DNA of 64,000 nucleotides from contig CAVYAT010000007.1 in the NCBI GenBank assembly GCA_963766605.1, positions 310,001 to 374,000 of the forward strand, in the 5' to 3' direction. Both the position numbers and the translations under genes were made by a program. Below the pieces are notes generated by a model. It searched no databases. It was not told where the DNA came from and was given only the letters and a program-made list of their open reading frames with translations. Below, piece after piece: positions 1 through 8,735 of this stretch (positions are counted from its first letter, which is position 1; each line of letters begins with the position of its first letter). This DNA comes from AC-49 sp963766605. Its GTDB lineage: Bacteria; Actinomycetota; Thermoleophilia; Solirubrobacterales; Solirubrobacteraceae.

Positions 1-83
1 GCGCGGCCGTCGTCTTCGCGAGCCTGCTCGCCGACGTCGTGATCGCGTTCATCGACCCCCGCGTGAGGCTGGCCAAGCGATGA
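1..83 (+). CDS. ABC transporter permease, DppB-type (3' end only)
   Basis: Only the last 26 codons are inside the window, ending in TGA at 81-83. The visible tail is hydrophobic and closes with a short basic stretch (FIDPRVRLAKR), as the last membrane helix of DppB/OppB permeases does. The stop overlaps the ATG of the next permease (ATGA), so the two are translationally coupled. The partner and the downstream ATPases make a dipeptide/oligopeptide inner-membrane permease the natural reading. The substrate-binding protein would lie upstream, outside the window. Confidence 0.75.
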   Translation, partial: AAVVFASLLADVVIAFIDPRVRLAKR

Positions 84-970
84 GCGGCGCGATCGAGACC
101 TACACGCCGCCCGCGCCGACCGCGCCGACGGTCGATCGTCGCCCGCGCCTGGCCCGGCTGCGCGGCATGTCGCGTCAGGCCAAGATCGGCGCCACGATCC
201 TCGGCCTGCTCGCGCTGGCCGGGCTGCTGGCGCCGCTGATCGCGCCCTACGGCCAGAACGAGCTCGACTTCAACAACGTGCTCAGCGCCCCGTCGCTGCA
301 GCACCTGTTCGGGACCGACAGCGCGGGCCGCGACGTGTTCAGCCGCAGCCTCTACGCGCTGCGGATCGACCTGACGATCGTCGTGCTCGTCACCTACGTC
401 CCGTTGCCGATCGGCGTGCTCGTCGGCGCGGTGGCCGGCTACTTCGGTGGCGCGACCGACGCGATCGTCTCGCGCGCGGCCGACACGATGATCGCGTTCC
501 CGTTCATCGTCCTGGTGATCGCCGTCATCTCGATCGTCGGCCCCGGCGTCAAGGGGGTGCTGATCGGCGTGCCGCTCGTCGCCTGGGCGTTGTACGCGCG
601 CGTGGCGCGCGCGGAGATGCTCGTCATGCGCGAGCAGCCGTTCATGCTCGCCACGACCGCGCTGGGCTACACCAAGCGCCGAGCGATCCTGCGCCACGCC
701 GTGCCCAACCTGATGCGGTCGTGCCTGATCTACTCGACGCTCGACATGGTCGTCAACCTGCTGCTGCTGGCCAGCCTCGCCTACCTCGGGCTCGGCGCGC
801 AGCCGCCCAACGCCGAGCTCGGCTCGATCATCGCCGACGGTCAGAACACGCTGCTCAGCGCGTGGTGGGTGGCGACGCTGCCGGGGCTCGTGGTGGTGCT
901 GTTCGGCGTCGGCGCCGGGGTGCTCGGCGACGGCCTGTCGGACGGGCGAATCAGCGGAGGCTCGGGATGA
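80..970 (+). CDS. dppC: ABC transporter permease, DppC/OppC family
   Basis: This 296-residue inner-membrane permease is the second membrane subunit of a peptide/nickel-type importer. A cytoplasmic N-terminus is followed by a helix near residues 37-58. The OppC N-terminal signature comes next (HLFGTDSAGRDVFSR, about residues 75-90), then several more helices. An EAA-like loop (YTKRRAILRHAVPN, about 198-211) should dock on the ATPases. The start overlaps the upstream permease stop and the gene's own stop overlaps the next ATG, so five genes from here to 3808 form one coupled operon. The transported substrate cannot be told from the sequence; a phosphotriesterase-family hydrolase in the same operon suggests an ester, lactone or similar compound rather than plain peptides. 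Confidence 0.92.
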   Translation: MSGAIETYTPPAPTAPTVDRRPRLARLRGMSRQAKIGATILGLLALAGLLAPLIAPYGQNELDFNNVLSAPSLQHLFGTDSAGRDVFSRSLYALRIDLTIVVLVTYVPLPIGVLVGAVAGYFGGATDAIVSRAADTMIAFPFIVLVIAVISIVGPGVKGVLIGVPLVAWALYARVARAEMLVMREQPFMLATTALGYTKRRAILRHAVPNLMRSCLIYSTLDMVVNLLLLASLAYLGLGAQPPNAELGSIIADGQNTLLSAWWVATLPGLVVVLFGVGAGVLGDGLSDGRISGGSG

Positions 971-2001
971 GCGCCACGCCGGACACGCTGCTGACCGTGC
1001 AGGACCTGCGGATCGAGTTCGGGACACCCGAGGCGCCGCTGGTGGCCGTCAAGGGCGCGAGCCTGACCGTCGCGCCCGGTGAGATCGTCGGGCTGATCGG
1101 CGAGTCGGGCTCGGGCAAGACGCTGACCTGCCGCTCGGTGATGCGGCTGATCCACCGGCCGGGCCGGATCGCCGGAGGCAGCATCGACTTCGACGGCCGC
1201 GATGTCCTGGCGATGACGCCGAAGGAGCTGCGCGACTTCCGCGCGCACGAGACGGGGATGATCTTCCAGGACCCGTTCGGCTCGCTGAACCCGGTCTTCC
1301 GGGTCGGCCATCAGGTCGCCGAGACGCTGCGCGTGAACCTCGGCATGAGCCGCCACGAGGCCAACGACCACACGATCGAGCTGCTCGACGACGTCGGCAT
1401 CCCCGATCCAGAGCGCCGCGCACTGTCCTATCCGCACGAGCTCAGCGGCGGCATGCGCCAGCGGGTGATGATCGCGCTGGCGACCGCGTCGCGCCCGCGG
1501 CTGCTGCTCGCCGACGAGCCGACGACCGCGCTGGACGTCACGACGCAGGCGCAGATCCTCGCGCTGCTTCAGCGCCTGCGCGCCGAGCGCGAGATGGCGG
1601 TGCTGCTCGTGTCTCACGACTTCGGCGTCATCGCCCAGGTCTGCGACCGCGTCGCGGTCATGTACGGCGGCCATGTCGTCGAGACGGCGCCGCTGGCGAC
1701 GATCTACAAAGACGCCCAGCACCCCTACACACGTGCGCTGCTGCAGTCGGTTCCGGAGCTCGAGTCGGCCGGCAAGGCGATCCGCCGGCCCGGCATCGCC
1801 GGCGTGCCGCCGGAGCTGACCGACGTCCTGCCGGGCTGCGTGTTCGCGCCGCGCTGTCACTACGCGCGATCGGAGTGCGAGTCGGTGTCGATGGCCTTGC
1901 AGCCGGTCGGCCCAGGGCACGAGACGGCGTGCCCGGTGCGACCGTTCGCGGCCGCCAACGCCCCGGCACAGGAGCAGGCGCCAAGCGAGGCGAAGGCGTG
2001 A
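967..2001 (+). CDS. dppD: ABC transporter ATP-binding protein, DppD/OppD family
   Basis: This is a 344-residue ATPase subunit of the importer. Walker A is GESGSGKT (about residues 45-52), the Q-loop lies in IFQDPFGSLNP, the ABC signature is LSGGMRQR, Walker B is LLLADEPTTALD, and the H-loop follows in LLVSHDFG. The C-terminal oligopeptide-transporter extension is present, with its usual cysteines (GCVFAPRCHYA, then a further Cys). I chose the ATG at 967 because it overlaps the permease stop (ATGA) and gives the normal family length; the open frame upstream of it is a read-through of the permease gene. The stop overlaps the GTG start of the second ATPase. Confidence 0.93.
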   Translation: MSATPDTLLTVQDLRIEFGTPEAPLVAVKGASLTVAPGEIVGLIGESGSGKTLTCRSVMRLIHRPGRIAGGSIDFDGRDVLAMTPKELRDFRAHETGMIFQDPFGSLNPVFRVGHQVAETLRVNLGMSRHEANDHTIELLDDVGIPDPERRALSYPHELSGGMRQRVMIALATASRPRLLLADEPTTALDVTTQAQILALLQRLRAEREMAVLLVSHDFGVIAQVCDRVAVMYGGHVVETAPLATIYKDAQHPYTRALLQSVPELESAGKAIRRPGIAGVPPELTDVLPGCVFAPRCHYARSECESVSMALQPVGPGHETACPVRPFAAANAPAQEQAPSEAKA

Positions 2002-2861
2002 GCGAGCCGGAGCCCGAGCCGCAGCCCGAACGCGAGCCGGAGCCGCTGCTGGTCATCGACGGCGTCGTCAAGGAGTTCGGACTGCGGCGCAGCGCGACCG
2101 AGGCGATGACCCGCACGCGTCAGGCCCACCGCGCCGTCGACGACGTCTCGTTCACGCTGCACCGCGGCGAGATCATGGGGCTGGCCGGCGAGTCGGGCAG
2201 CGGCAAGACGACGCTCGCACGGTGCATCATGCGGCTCGTCGAGCCCGACGCCGGGCGCATCGAGCTCGACGGAATGGATGTGCGCGCGGCGAGGGGCGCA
2301 CAGCTGCGCGAGCTGCGCCGGCGGATGCAGATGGTCTTCCAGGATCCCTACGCCTCACTGAACCCGCGGATGACCGTCGGGACCGCGCTGCACGAGGCCG
2401 GGCGCGTGTGGCGGCGGCCCGGCAGCGACAACGAAGAGCAGTTCGTGCGCAATGCGCTGCAGCGGGTGCACCTCAGTCCGACCATGGCGACTCGCAAGCC
2501 CCGCGAGCTGTCCGGCGGCCAGCGCCAGCGCGTCGCCATCGCGCGGGCGCTGGCCGTCGACCCCGAGGTCCTGATCGCCGACGAGGCGGTCAGCGCGCTG
2601 GACGTGTCGGTCCAGGCCCAGCTGCTGAACCTGTTCGTCGATCTGCGAGACGAGCTCGGCGTCGCGATCCTGTTCGTCGCCCACCAGCTCGCCGTGCTGG
2701 CCGAGATCGCCGACCGCGTGGCGGTCATGACCAACGGCGTCGTCGTCGAGCTCGGCGACACGGCATCGGTCTTCGACGACCCGCAGCACGACTACACCAA
2801 GGCGCTGCTCGCGGCGCACCCGCGGCCGGACCTGTCGGCGCGCACGCCGGTCGAGCCGTGA
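1998..2861 (+). CDS. dppF: ABC transporter ATP-binding protein, DppF/OppF family
   Basis: This is the second ATPase of the importer, 287 residues. It has Walker A (GESGSGKT), a Q-loop (MVFQDPYASLNP), the signature LSGGQRQR, Walker B with DEAVSALD, and the usual His in the switch region (VAHQLAV). The start is GTG at 1998 overlapping the DppD stop. The N-terminal stretch is Glu/Pro-rich. Unlike DppD, it stops shortly after the nucleotide-binding core and lacks the Cys-containing C-terminal oligopeptide extension, making it shorter than classical DppF. The stop overlaps the GTG of the following hydrolase. Confidence 0.92.
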   Translation: MSEPEPEPQPEREPEPLLVIDGVVKEFGLRRSATEAMTRTRQAHRAVDDVSFTLHRGEIMGLAGESGSGKTTLARCIMRLVEPDAGRIELDGMDVRAARGAQLRELRRRMQMVFQDPYASLNPRMTVGTALHEAGRVWRRPGSDNEEQFVRNALQRVHLSPTMATRKPRELSGGQRQRVAIARALAVDPEVLIADEAVSALDVSVQAQLLNLFVDLRDELGVAILFVAHQLAVLAEIADRVAVMTNGVVVELGDTASVFDDPQHDYTKALLAAHPRPDLSARTPVEP

Positions 2862-3808
2862 GCCCGGGCGCGGCCGGCCACGTCCAGACGGTCGACGGGC
2901 CGGTGGAGCCGGGGTCGATCGGCTGGACGCTCACCCATGAGCATGTGTTCCTGGAGATGTGGTCAGGCGACGGCCAGGGCTTCGTCGGGCAGACGCGCGA
3001 CGAGGATGTCCTGGCGGCCGAGCTCCAGGCGTTCGCCGACATCGGCGGGACATGCCTGGTCGACCAGACCCCCGGCGGCTCCGGGCGCGATCCGCTGGGC
3101 CAGCGACGGCTGTCGGCGCGCACCGGCGTCAAGATCGTCACCGGTTGCGGCTGGTACACCGAGCCCTACTACCCGCCGGCCGACGACCTCGCGCGGCGCA
3201 GCGTCGCCGACATCGCACACCAGCTCGTCGTCGAGATCGAAGACGGCTTCGGCGCCACCGGCGTGCGGCCGGGCATCATCGGCGAGATCGGGGCCAGCCA
3301 GGGCTGGATCTCGCCGCTGGAGGAGCGCGTGCATCGCGCCGCGGCGCGGGCGCAGATCGAGACCGGGCTGCCGCTGGCGACGCACACGCTGTACCACTCG
3401 ACCGGCGCCGCGCAGATGGCGCTGCTCGACGACGAGGGCGTCGACCCGGCGCGGGTCTGCATCGGCCACTGCGACACGTTCCCGTCGCTTGACTACTGCC
3501 GGACGGTCGCGCGCTGGGGCGGCTACGTGTCGATCGACAACGTCGGCTACCAGGCCGGCGACCACGAGCAGCGGGTACGCGACGTCGTCGTCGGGCTGAT
3601 CGACGACGGCCACCTCGAGCACGTGCTGCTGTCCCAGGACGTCGGCCAGGTCAGCGAGCTGCGCTGCAACGGCGGGCGCGGCTACACGTACCTGGGCGAG
3701 ACGTTCCTGCCGGCGCTGCGCGAGGCCGGCGTCACCGACGACGCGATCCAGACCATGACCGTCGAGAACCCGCGGCGCTGGCTGACGATCACGCCGGCGG
3801 GAGCGTGA
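2858..3808 (+). CDS. Phosphotriesterase-family metal-dependent hydrolase
   Basis: This 316-residue TIM-barrel amidohydrolase resembles phosphotriesterase and the phosphotriesterase homology proteins (PHP), which hydrolyse phosphotriesters, lactones or carboxyl esters. The N-terminal metal motif is LTHEHVF. Further ligand candidates are His in ATHTLYH, His in IGHCD and Asp in LSQDVG. At the bridging-ligand position the sequence reads IIGEIGAS, a Glu where true phosphotriesterases have a carboxylated Lys; E. coli PHP has this same Glu. The GTG start at 2858 overlaps the DppF stop, so the enzyme probably acts on whatever the transporter brings in. The gene ends 20 bases inside the convergent oxidoreductase gene. 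Confidence 0.85.
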   Translation: MSPGAAGHVQTVDGPVEPGSIGWTLTHEHVFLEMWSGDGQGFVGQTRDEDVLAAELQAFADIGGTCLVDQTPGGSGRDPLGQRRLSARTGVKIVTGCGWYTEPYYPPADDLARRSVADIAHQLVVEIEDGFGATGVRPGIIGEIGASQGWISPLEERVHRAAARAQIETGLPLATHTLYHSTGAAQMALLDDEGVDPARVCIGHCDTFPSLDYCRTVARWGGYVSIDNVGYQAGDHEQRVRDVVVGLIDDGHLEHVLLSQDVGQVSELRCNGGRGYTYLGETFLPALREAGVTDDAIQTMTVENPRRWLTITPAGA

Positions 3809-4829
3809 GGTCGACGACCGTATGCTCGGCGGCCGACACGCGGGCAGCGTCGATCACCCGCAGGCCGGCGAGGCTGTCGGCCGGGTCGACCGGGGCCGGC
3901 GCGCCGTCGCGCACCCAGGCGACGACGGCCGCGTAGAAGTCTTGCCAGGCGCCGTCGCGCATCGGCACGTCGCGGCGCCCATCGATGTCGGCGATCTGCG
4001 CCGGTGGCGCGACGCCGTAGCCCCGGTCGCCGGGGCGCATCCCGTTGAGCAGCTGGTCCCATTGGGGGTCGTGGCCGTGGGTGACGATGCCCGCGTTGAG
4101 GCCGGTGAGGCGCAGGCGCGGGTGGTGCAGCGGCGCGGTCGAGCTCATCCACAGCTGCGAGCGCACCCCGCCGGTGTGCTCGAGGCTGACGTAGCAGTCG
4201 TCCTCGACGACGCCGCCCGGGCGCCGGACGTCGACCTCGGCGTACACGCGGCGCACCGGCCCGCCGATGAGCAGCGCCTGGTCGACGAGGTGGGCGCTGA
4301 AGTCGAGCAGGATGCCCGGCCCCATCGCCGGATCGGCCTGCTCGCGCCAGCGCTCGTTGCGCACGACCGGGACGAAGCGGTCGTAGCGGTTCTCGAAGCG
4401 GATCAGCTCGCCCAGCTCGCCCGACTGCGCGGCCGCGCGGACGGTCATGAAGTCGCCGTCCCAGCGGCGGTTCTGGTAGACGGTCAGCGGCCCGCCGCGG
4501 GCGACGAGCTCGTGCGCGGCGCCGGCATTGATGGCCAGCGGCTTGTCGACGACGACCGGCAGGTCGCGGTCCAGCGCGGCGTCCGCCAGCGGGACGTGGG
4601 CGTCGTTGGTGGTGGCGACGACGAGCACGTCGATGTCGTCCATGAGCTCGTCGGGCGTCGCGACGATCCGGGCATCGGGGTGGGCGGCGCGCGCCTTGGC
4701 CTGGCGCTCGGGGTCGCGCGTGGCGATGCGGGTGACGTGCAGGCCCGGCGTGGCGGCGATCACCGGACCGTGGAAGACCTGGCCGGCCAGTCCGTAGCCG
4801 GCGATCCCGACCCGCAGCATGTCGCTCAT
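3789..4829 (-). CDS. Gfo/Idh/MocA-family NAD(P)-dependent oxidoreductase
   Basis: This roughly 346-residue cytoplasmic dehydrogenase has an N-terminal Rossmann fold (VGIAGYGLAGQVFHGP). The VVDKPLAIN motif corresponds to the catalytic EKP segment of the family, and an alpha/beta substrate domain follows. Members oxidise or reduce sugars, inositols and related polyols. The exact start is uncertain: ATGs lie at 4841, 4829 and 4820, and I prefer 4829. The gene is divergent from the FAD oxidase at 4855 with only 25 bases between them, so the promoters must overlap. It converges with the phosphotriesterase gene, overlapping its end. A role in sugar acid or polyol use alongside the neighbouring lactone/alditol oxidase is likely but inferred. 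Confidence 0.88.
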   Translation of the reverse strand: MSDMLRVGIAGYGLAGQVFHGPVIAATPGLHVTRIATRDPERQAKARAAHPDARIVATPDELMDDIDVLVVATTNDAHVPLADAALDRDLPVVVDKPLAINAGAAHELVARGGPLTVYQNRRWDGDFMTVRAAAQSGELGELIRFENRYDRFVPVVRNERWREQADPAMGPGILLDFSAHLVDQALLIGGPVRRVYAEVDVRRPGGVVEDDCYVSLEHTGGVRSQLWMSSTAPLHHPRLRLTGLNAGIVTHGHDPQWDQLLNGMRPGDRGYGVAPPAQIADIDGRRDVPMRDGAWQDFYAAVVAWVRDGAPAPVDPADSLAGLRVIDAARVSAAEHTVVDLTLPPA

Positions 4830-4854
4830 CACGGCCAGCATACGAGGTGGCGCG

Positions 4855-6189
4855 ATGGCGTCTGAGGCGGCCGTGACGTGGACGAACTGGGCCGGCGACC
4901 AGCGCTGCGCCCCGGCGCAGATCGCCCGGCCGACGAGCGAATCCGAGCTCGCCGAGGTCGTGGCGAAGGCGGCGGCGCGCGGGCTGCGGGTGCGGGCCGC
5001 AGGCTCGGGTCATTCGTTCACCGACGCGGCGTGCACCGACGGGCTGCTGGTGCAGACGTCGGGCCTGCAGCGCGTGATCGATGCCGACCCCGCGTCCGGG
5101 CTGGTGACCGTGCAGGCCGGCATCACGCTGCACCAGCTCGGGCCGCAGCTCGTGGGGCCGCGCCTGGCGCTCGAGAACCAGGGCGACATCGACACGCAGG
5201 CGGTGGCCGGCGCGCTGGCGACGGCGACGCACGGGACCGGCGTGCGGTTCGGCAACCTGTCGACGCGGGTCACGGCGATGCGGCTGGTGACCGCGACCGG
5301 CGACGTCGTCTGCATCGATCGCGACCGCGATCCCGAGGCCCTGCGCGCGGCGCGCGTGTCGGTGGGCGCCCTGGGGATCGCGTCGCAGATCACGCTTGAG
5401 TGCGTCCCGCTGTACACGCTGACCCGCCACGATGCCCCGCGCCCGCTGGACGAGACGCTCGATCGCCTCGACGAGCATGTCGACGGCAACGACCACTTCG
5501 AGTTCTTCCTCTGGCCCTACACGCGCACCGCGATGACGCGCTCGACGATGCGCAGCGACGCCGAGCCCGATCCGCCGCCGCGCTGGAAGCGGGTCCTTCA
5601 GGACCAGATCATCGAGAACAACGTGCTGGGCGCGATCTGCCGCACGGGCCGGCGGTTCCCGAGTCGGGTGCCGCGACTGAACCGCGCGATGGCCGGGGCG
5701 ATGGGCGAGTCGGTTGTGCAGGACCATGCCTACAAGGTGTACGCCGGGATCCGCAACGTGAGGTTCACCGAGACCGAGTACGCGATCCCGCGCGCGGCGG
5801 CGCGCGAGGCCCTGGAGCGCTGCCTGGAGCTGGTCGAGCGCCGGCGGCTGCCGATCCTGTTCCCGTTCGAGGTCCGCTTCGCGGCCGGCGACGACGCGTT
5901 CCTGTCGACGGCCTACGAGCGCGAGACGTGTTACATCGCCTGCCACCAGTACACGGGGATGGAGTTCGAGAGCTTCTTCCGTGGGATCGAGGAGATCATG
6001 AGCGACTACGACGGACGCCCGCACTGGGGCAAGCGCCACTACCAGAGCGCGGCGAACCTGCGCGAGCTGTATCCGGCGTGGGATCGCTTCCAGGCCGTGC
6101 GCGCGCGGCTGGATCCGGACGGGGTGTTCGCCAACGACTACACGCGGCGGGTGCTCGGGCCGGTCGTCGCGGCCGAGGTTCGGTCATGA
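4855..6189 (+). CDS. FAD-linked oxidase, aldonolactone/alditol oxidase family
   Basis: This 444-residue flavoprotein has an N-terminal FAD-binding PCMH domain. AGSGHSFTDAA (about residues 47-57) carries the His that binds FAD covalently in alditol oxidase and related enzymes. The C-terminal sugar-1,4-lactone oxidase domain includes the family's HWGK motif (PHWGKRHY) and a terminal FANDYTRRVLG. Family members oxidise D-arabinono-1,4-lactone, L-gulonolactone or xylitol/sorbitol with O2, forming H2O2. The ATG at 4855 follows a GAGGTGG ribosome-binding site, better than the in-frame upstream ATG at 4819. The stop overlaps the next ATG, so it is coupled to the PLP enzyme. Confidence 0.87.
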   Translation: MASEAAVTWTNWAGDQRCAPAQIARPTSESELAEVVAKAAARGLRVRAAGSGHSFTDAACTDGLLVQTSGLQRVIDADPASGLVTVQAGITLHQLGPQLVGPRLALENQGDIDTQAVAGALATATHGTGVRFGNLSTRVTAMRLVTATGDVVCIDRDRDPEALRAARVSVGALGIASQITLECVPLYTLTRHDAPRPLDETLDRLDEHVDGNDHFEFFLWPYTRTAMTRSTMRSDAEPDPPPRWKRVLQDQIIENNVLGAICRTGRRFPSRVPRLNRAMAGAMGESVVQDHAYKVYAGIRNVRFTETEYAIPRAAAREALERCLELVERRRLPILFPFEVRFAAGDDAFLSTAYERETCYIACHQYTGMEFESFFRGIEEIMSDYDGRPHWGKRHYQSAANLRELYPAWDRFQAVRARLDPDGVFANDYTRRVLGPVVAAEVRS

Positions 6190-7400
6190 GCTCGTTGACC
6201 CCTGCCGTACGCCTGCGTCGCTACAACGCCGCGTTCGCGGCTGTCGACGCGCCGTTCGCGTTCGTCGATCTCGAGGCGATGTGGGCGAACTCCGACAACA
6301 TGCTCGGCCAGATTGACGGCAAGCCGATCCGGGTGGCGTCGAAGTCGCTGCGCTGCCGCGGGCTGCTGGGCTCGGTGCTCGAGCGCGACGGGTATCGGGG
6401 GCTGCTGACGTTCACGCTGCCCGAGGCGCTGTGGCTGGCGTCGGAGGGGTTCGAAGACCTCGTGGTCGCGTATCCGACGGCCGACCGGTCGGCGCTGCGT
6501 TCGCTGGCGGCGCTCACGGCCGATGACCCGGACGGTGCGCCGGCGGTGATGGTCGACTCGGCCGAGCAGCTCGACCTGATCGACGCGGCGGTCGGGGCGG
6601 TGTCGGCGCCGCTGCGGGTGTGCCTGGACTTCGATGCGTCGCTGTGGCTGGCCGGCGGGCGGGTGCGGATCGGGCCCAAGCGCTCGCCGGTCCATACGCC
6701 GCGCCAGGCGCGGCGGCTGGCGCAGGAGATCGAGCGCCGCCCGAGCGTGCGGCTGGTGGGGATGATGTGTTACGAGGGCCATATCGCGGGGCTGGGGGAT
6801 GTGGCGTCGAGCCGGACGCGCAGCACGGCGATCGCGCGGATGCAGCGCAAGTCCTATGCGGAGCTGCGCGATCGGCGGGCCGAGGCGGTCGAGGCGATCG
6901 TCGGGGTGACGGGCGCTGATCTTGAGTTCGTGAATGCCGGCGGGACGGGCGATCTTCAGCTGGTGGCAACCGAGCCGGCGATGACCGAGGCGACGGCGGG
7001 CTCGGGGTTCTATGCGCCGACGCTGTTCGACAACTACTCGGCGTTTTCGCTTGAGCCAGCGGCGATGTTCGCCCAGCCGGTGGTGCGGCGGCCGGGGAGG
7101 GGGGTCGTGACGGTGCTGGGCGGCGGGTACCTGGCGTCGGGGCCGGGCGGCAAGGATCGCGTGCCGTCGCCGTATCTGCCGGAGGGGTTCGTACTCGATG
7201 CCGCCGAGGGGGCAGGCGAGGTCCAGACGCCGCTGCTGGGGGCGCCGGCGAACCGGATGCGGGTGGGGGACAAGGTGTACTTCCGCCACACGAAGGCCGG
7301 GGAGCTGTGTGAGCGGTTCGATCGGCTGTATCTGGTCGAGGGCTCGGCGATCGTGGACGAGCTGCCGACGTATCGCGGCGAGGGTAAGACGTTCTTGTAG
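6186..7400 (+). CDS. PLP fold-III amino acid aldolase/deaminase (alanine racemase N-terminal-like)
   Basis: This 404-residue protein has an alanine-racemase-type barrel of the D-threonine aldolase/D-serine dehydratase kind. The PLP-binding Lys sits in RVASKSLRCRGLL (about residues 53-65), and a Gly-rich phosphate-binding stretch (NAGGTGDLQ) lies in the second half. The C-terminal beta domain ends with a metal/substrate-lobe-like segment rich in Asp and His (VGDKVYFRHTKAGELCERF). The ATG overlaps the stop of the FAD oxidase. Pairing of an aldonolactone-oxidase-like gene with this type of aldolase is, from memory, recurrent in actinobacteria, but a joint pathway has not been established to my knowledge. 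Confidence 0.82.
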   Translation: MSSLTPAVRLRRYNAAFAAVDAPFAFVDLEAMWANSDNMLGQIDGKPIRVASKSLRCRGLLGSVLERDGYRGLLTFTLPEALWLASEGFEDLVVAYPTADRSALRSLAALTADDPDGAPAVMVDSAEQLDLIDAAVGAVSAPLRVCLDFDASLWLAGGRVRIGPKRSPVHTPRQARRLAQEIERRPSVRLVGMMCYEGHIAGLGDVASSRTRSTAIARMQRKSYAELRDRRAEAVEAIVGVTGADLEFVNAGGTGDLQLVATEPAMTEATAGSGFYAPTLFDNYSAFSLEPAAMFAQPVVRRPGRGVVTVLGGGYLASGPGGKDRVPSPYLPEGFVLDAAEGAGEVQTPLLGAPANRMRVGDKVYFRHTKAGELCERFDRLYLVEGSAIVDELPTYRGEGKTFL

Positions 7401-7411
7401 CGGCGGGCTCG

Positions 7412-7966
7412 GTGCGCTTCCGCCTCGCCGATGAGTCGGATGCGGAGGCCGTCGCGGTGGTGCACGCCGACAGCTGGCGCCGGCACTACCGCCGGGCGTT
7501 CTCGGATTCGTTTCTCGACGGGGATGTCGAGAGCGACCGTCTTGTCGTCTGGACGCAGCGGCTTGCGTCGGGTGATGCCCGGTTGCGGACATTCGTCGCT
7601 GAGGACGAGGGGGTCGTCGGCCTCGTCGGCTTCGTCCATACCGTGCTCGATGCGGACCCGACGTGGGGCGCGCTGGTCGACAACCTGCACGTTGTGAGCG
7701 GCCGGAAGCGAGGCGGGGTCGGGACGCGGCTGCTTGGGTTGGCTGGCGCGGATGCCGTGGAGCGTGGGACAGGGTTGTTCCTGTGGGTGCTCGAACAGAA
7801 CGCCGACGCGCGGGCGTTCTACGCGGCGCGTGGGGGCGAGTGCGTCGAGCGCGCAGACGTGCCGCCGCCCGGCGGCGTCGCCGGCCGCCTCACCGGCTCG
7901 CCCGTCGGATTGCGCTACGCGTGGCGCGACCCGGCGGTGCTCCTCGCTGCTCGCCCCGGGCGCTAG
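7412..7966 (+). CDS. GNAT-family N-acetyltransferase
   Basis: This 184-residue GNAT acyltransferase has the acetyl-CoA motif A region V..GRKRGGVGTRLL (about residues 91-105), then the beta5/alpha4 element (FLWVLEQNADARAFYAARGG) typical of GNATs. It starts at GTG 7412, eleven bases after the aldolase gene, so it may be the last gene of that transcript. The substrate is unknown. The tRNA-Thr gene follows 12 bases after its stop. Confidence 0.85.
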   Translation: MRFRLADESDAEAVAVVHADSWRRHYRRAFSDSFLDGDVESDRLVVWTQRLASGDARLRTFVAEDEGVVGLVGFVHTVLDADPTWGALVDNLHVVSGRKRGGVGTRLLGLAGADAVERGTGLFLWVLEQNADARAFYAARGGECVERADVPPPGGVAGRLTGSPVGLRYAWRDPAVLLAARPGR

Positions 7967-7978
7967 AGTTCGCCCCCT

Positions 7979-8051
<73 letters not shown>

Positions 8052-8106
8052 CTCGGGGAGGAACCCCAGCAAATCGGCAAGACTCCCGAAGCCGGACAGA
8101 CACGAA

Positions 8107-8130
8107 AGAGGCGCCAGAGTTGGCGCCTTT
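8107..8130 (+). terminator. Rho-independent-like hairpin after tRNA-Thr
   Basis: AGGCGCCA (8109-8116) and TGGCGCCT (8121-8128) form a perfect 8-bp stem with a GAGT loop. A G-T and an A-T pair extend it outward, and TT follows. It sits 56 bases after the tRNA, so it probably ends the tRNA transcript. Confidence 0.7.
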
Positions 8131-8139
8131 GCGCTGTCC

Positions 8140-8183
8140 AGGGGCGATCCAGGGGCGTTTGCGAAGGACCCTGGATCGCCCCT
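8140..8183. repeat. Perfect 15-bp inverted repeat
   Basis: AGGGGCGATCCAGGG (8140-8154) is matched exactly by its reverse complement at 8169-8183, with a 14-base loop. The stem has no T-run on either strand. It may be a second terminator or a recombination or protein-binding site; it lies just inside the accessory region next to tRNA-Thr. Confidence 0.75.
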
Positions 8184-8231
8184 CGATCTGCTTGAGCGGG
8201 CCGGCGCCGAGGCCAAATCGAGGCCGTGAAC

Positions 8232-8402
8232 CCTTCTTCTACGGGGGAACAGGGTCAGGATGCCGGCGAACGCGACCAGGTACAGCAGCCCGAACAGCCA
8301 ATCCGAGCCGTTGAGGACGCCCAGCTTTTCGCCGGTCTGCGCCGCGAGACGCGTCGCGACGGAACCCGCGTGTGGGCTCAGCAGATGGTGGATCTCGCGG
8401 TA
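8232..8402 (-). pseudogene. Possible relic of a membrane protein C-terminus
   Basis: Read on the minus strand, this stretch encodes a protein-like segment with a good hydrophobic helix (WLFGLLYLVAFAGILTLF) followed by four arginines, the pattern of a last membrane helix with a positive inside tail. It sits in a 680-base stretch between tRNA-Thr and the PKD-domain gene that otherwise holds no gene. The open frame runs on without a sensible start or family match. I could not name the parent family; it may be a decayed transporter fragment or chance. Confidence 0.3.
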
Positions 8403-8735
8403 CGCGATAGTGCAAGAGCTGCGGCCCGCGCCAGACAATCGGCTGGGCTGGAGGCCGGACGGGGACCGCTGTTCGCCCGCTCGGCGACGTGGTGGTTCAC
8501 GTCGCCGATGGCGAGGACAAAGCCGGTGGCCGCGGCCGGCGTGAAGTCGTGTCGAGCTTGCGGTCCGGTCACCAAATCCAAGGGTCGCGGCCGCCACAGT
8601 CAAGGGTTGTATGTCGCGGCGGGATTGGGAACACTCGGGACGGGTTGGGCCGCGAGCGAGCCGCCCGCCCGCCGGTCTGTCATCTCGCGCTGCTCTGCGG
8701 GATGGCCGAAACATCTGACCATCCAGGGAATGAGT

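Noticed and set aside
3682..6039. A 785-codon minus-strand frame across the oxidoreductase and FAD oxidase genes
   Set aside because: It is Arg/His/Gly-rich and overlaps two well-supported genes in other frames.
8226..8735. 5' extension of the PKD-domain gene to an ATG near 8226
   Set aside because: The extension has no protein-like composition and would bury the signal peptide that begins at 8736.
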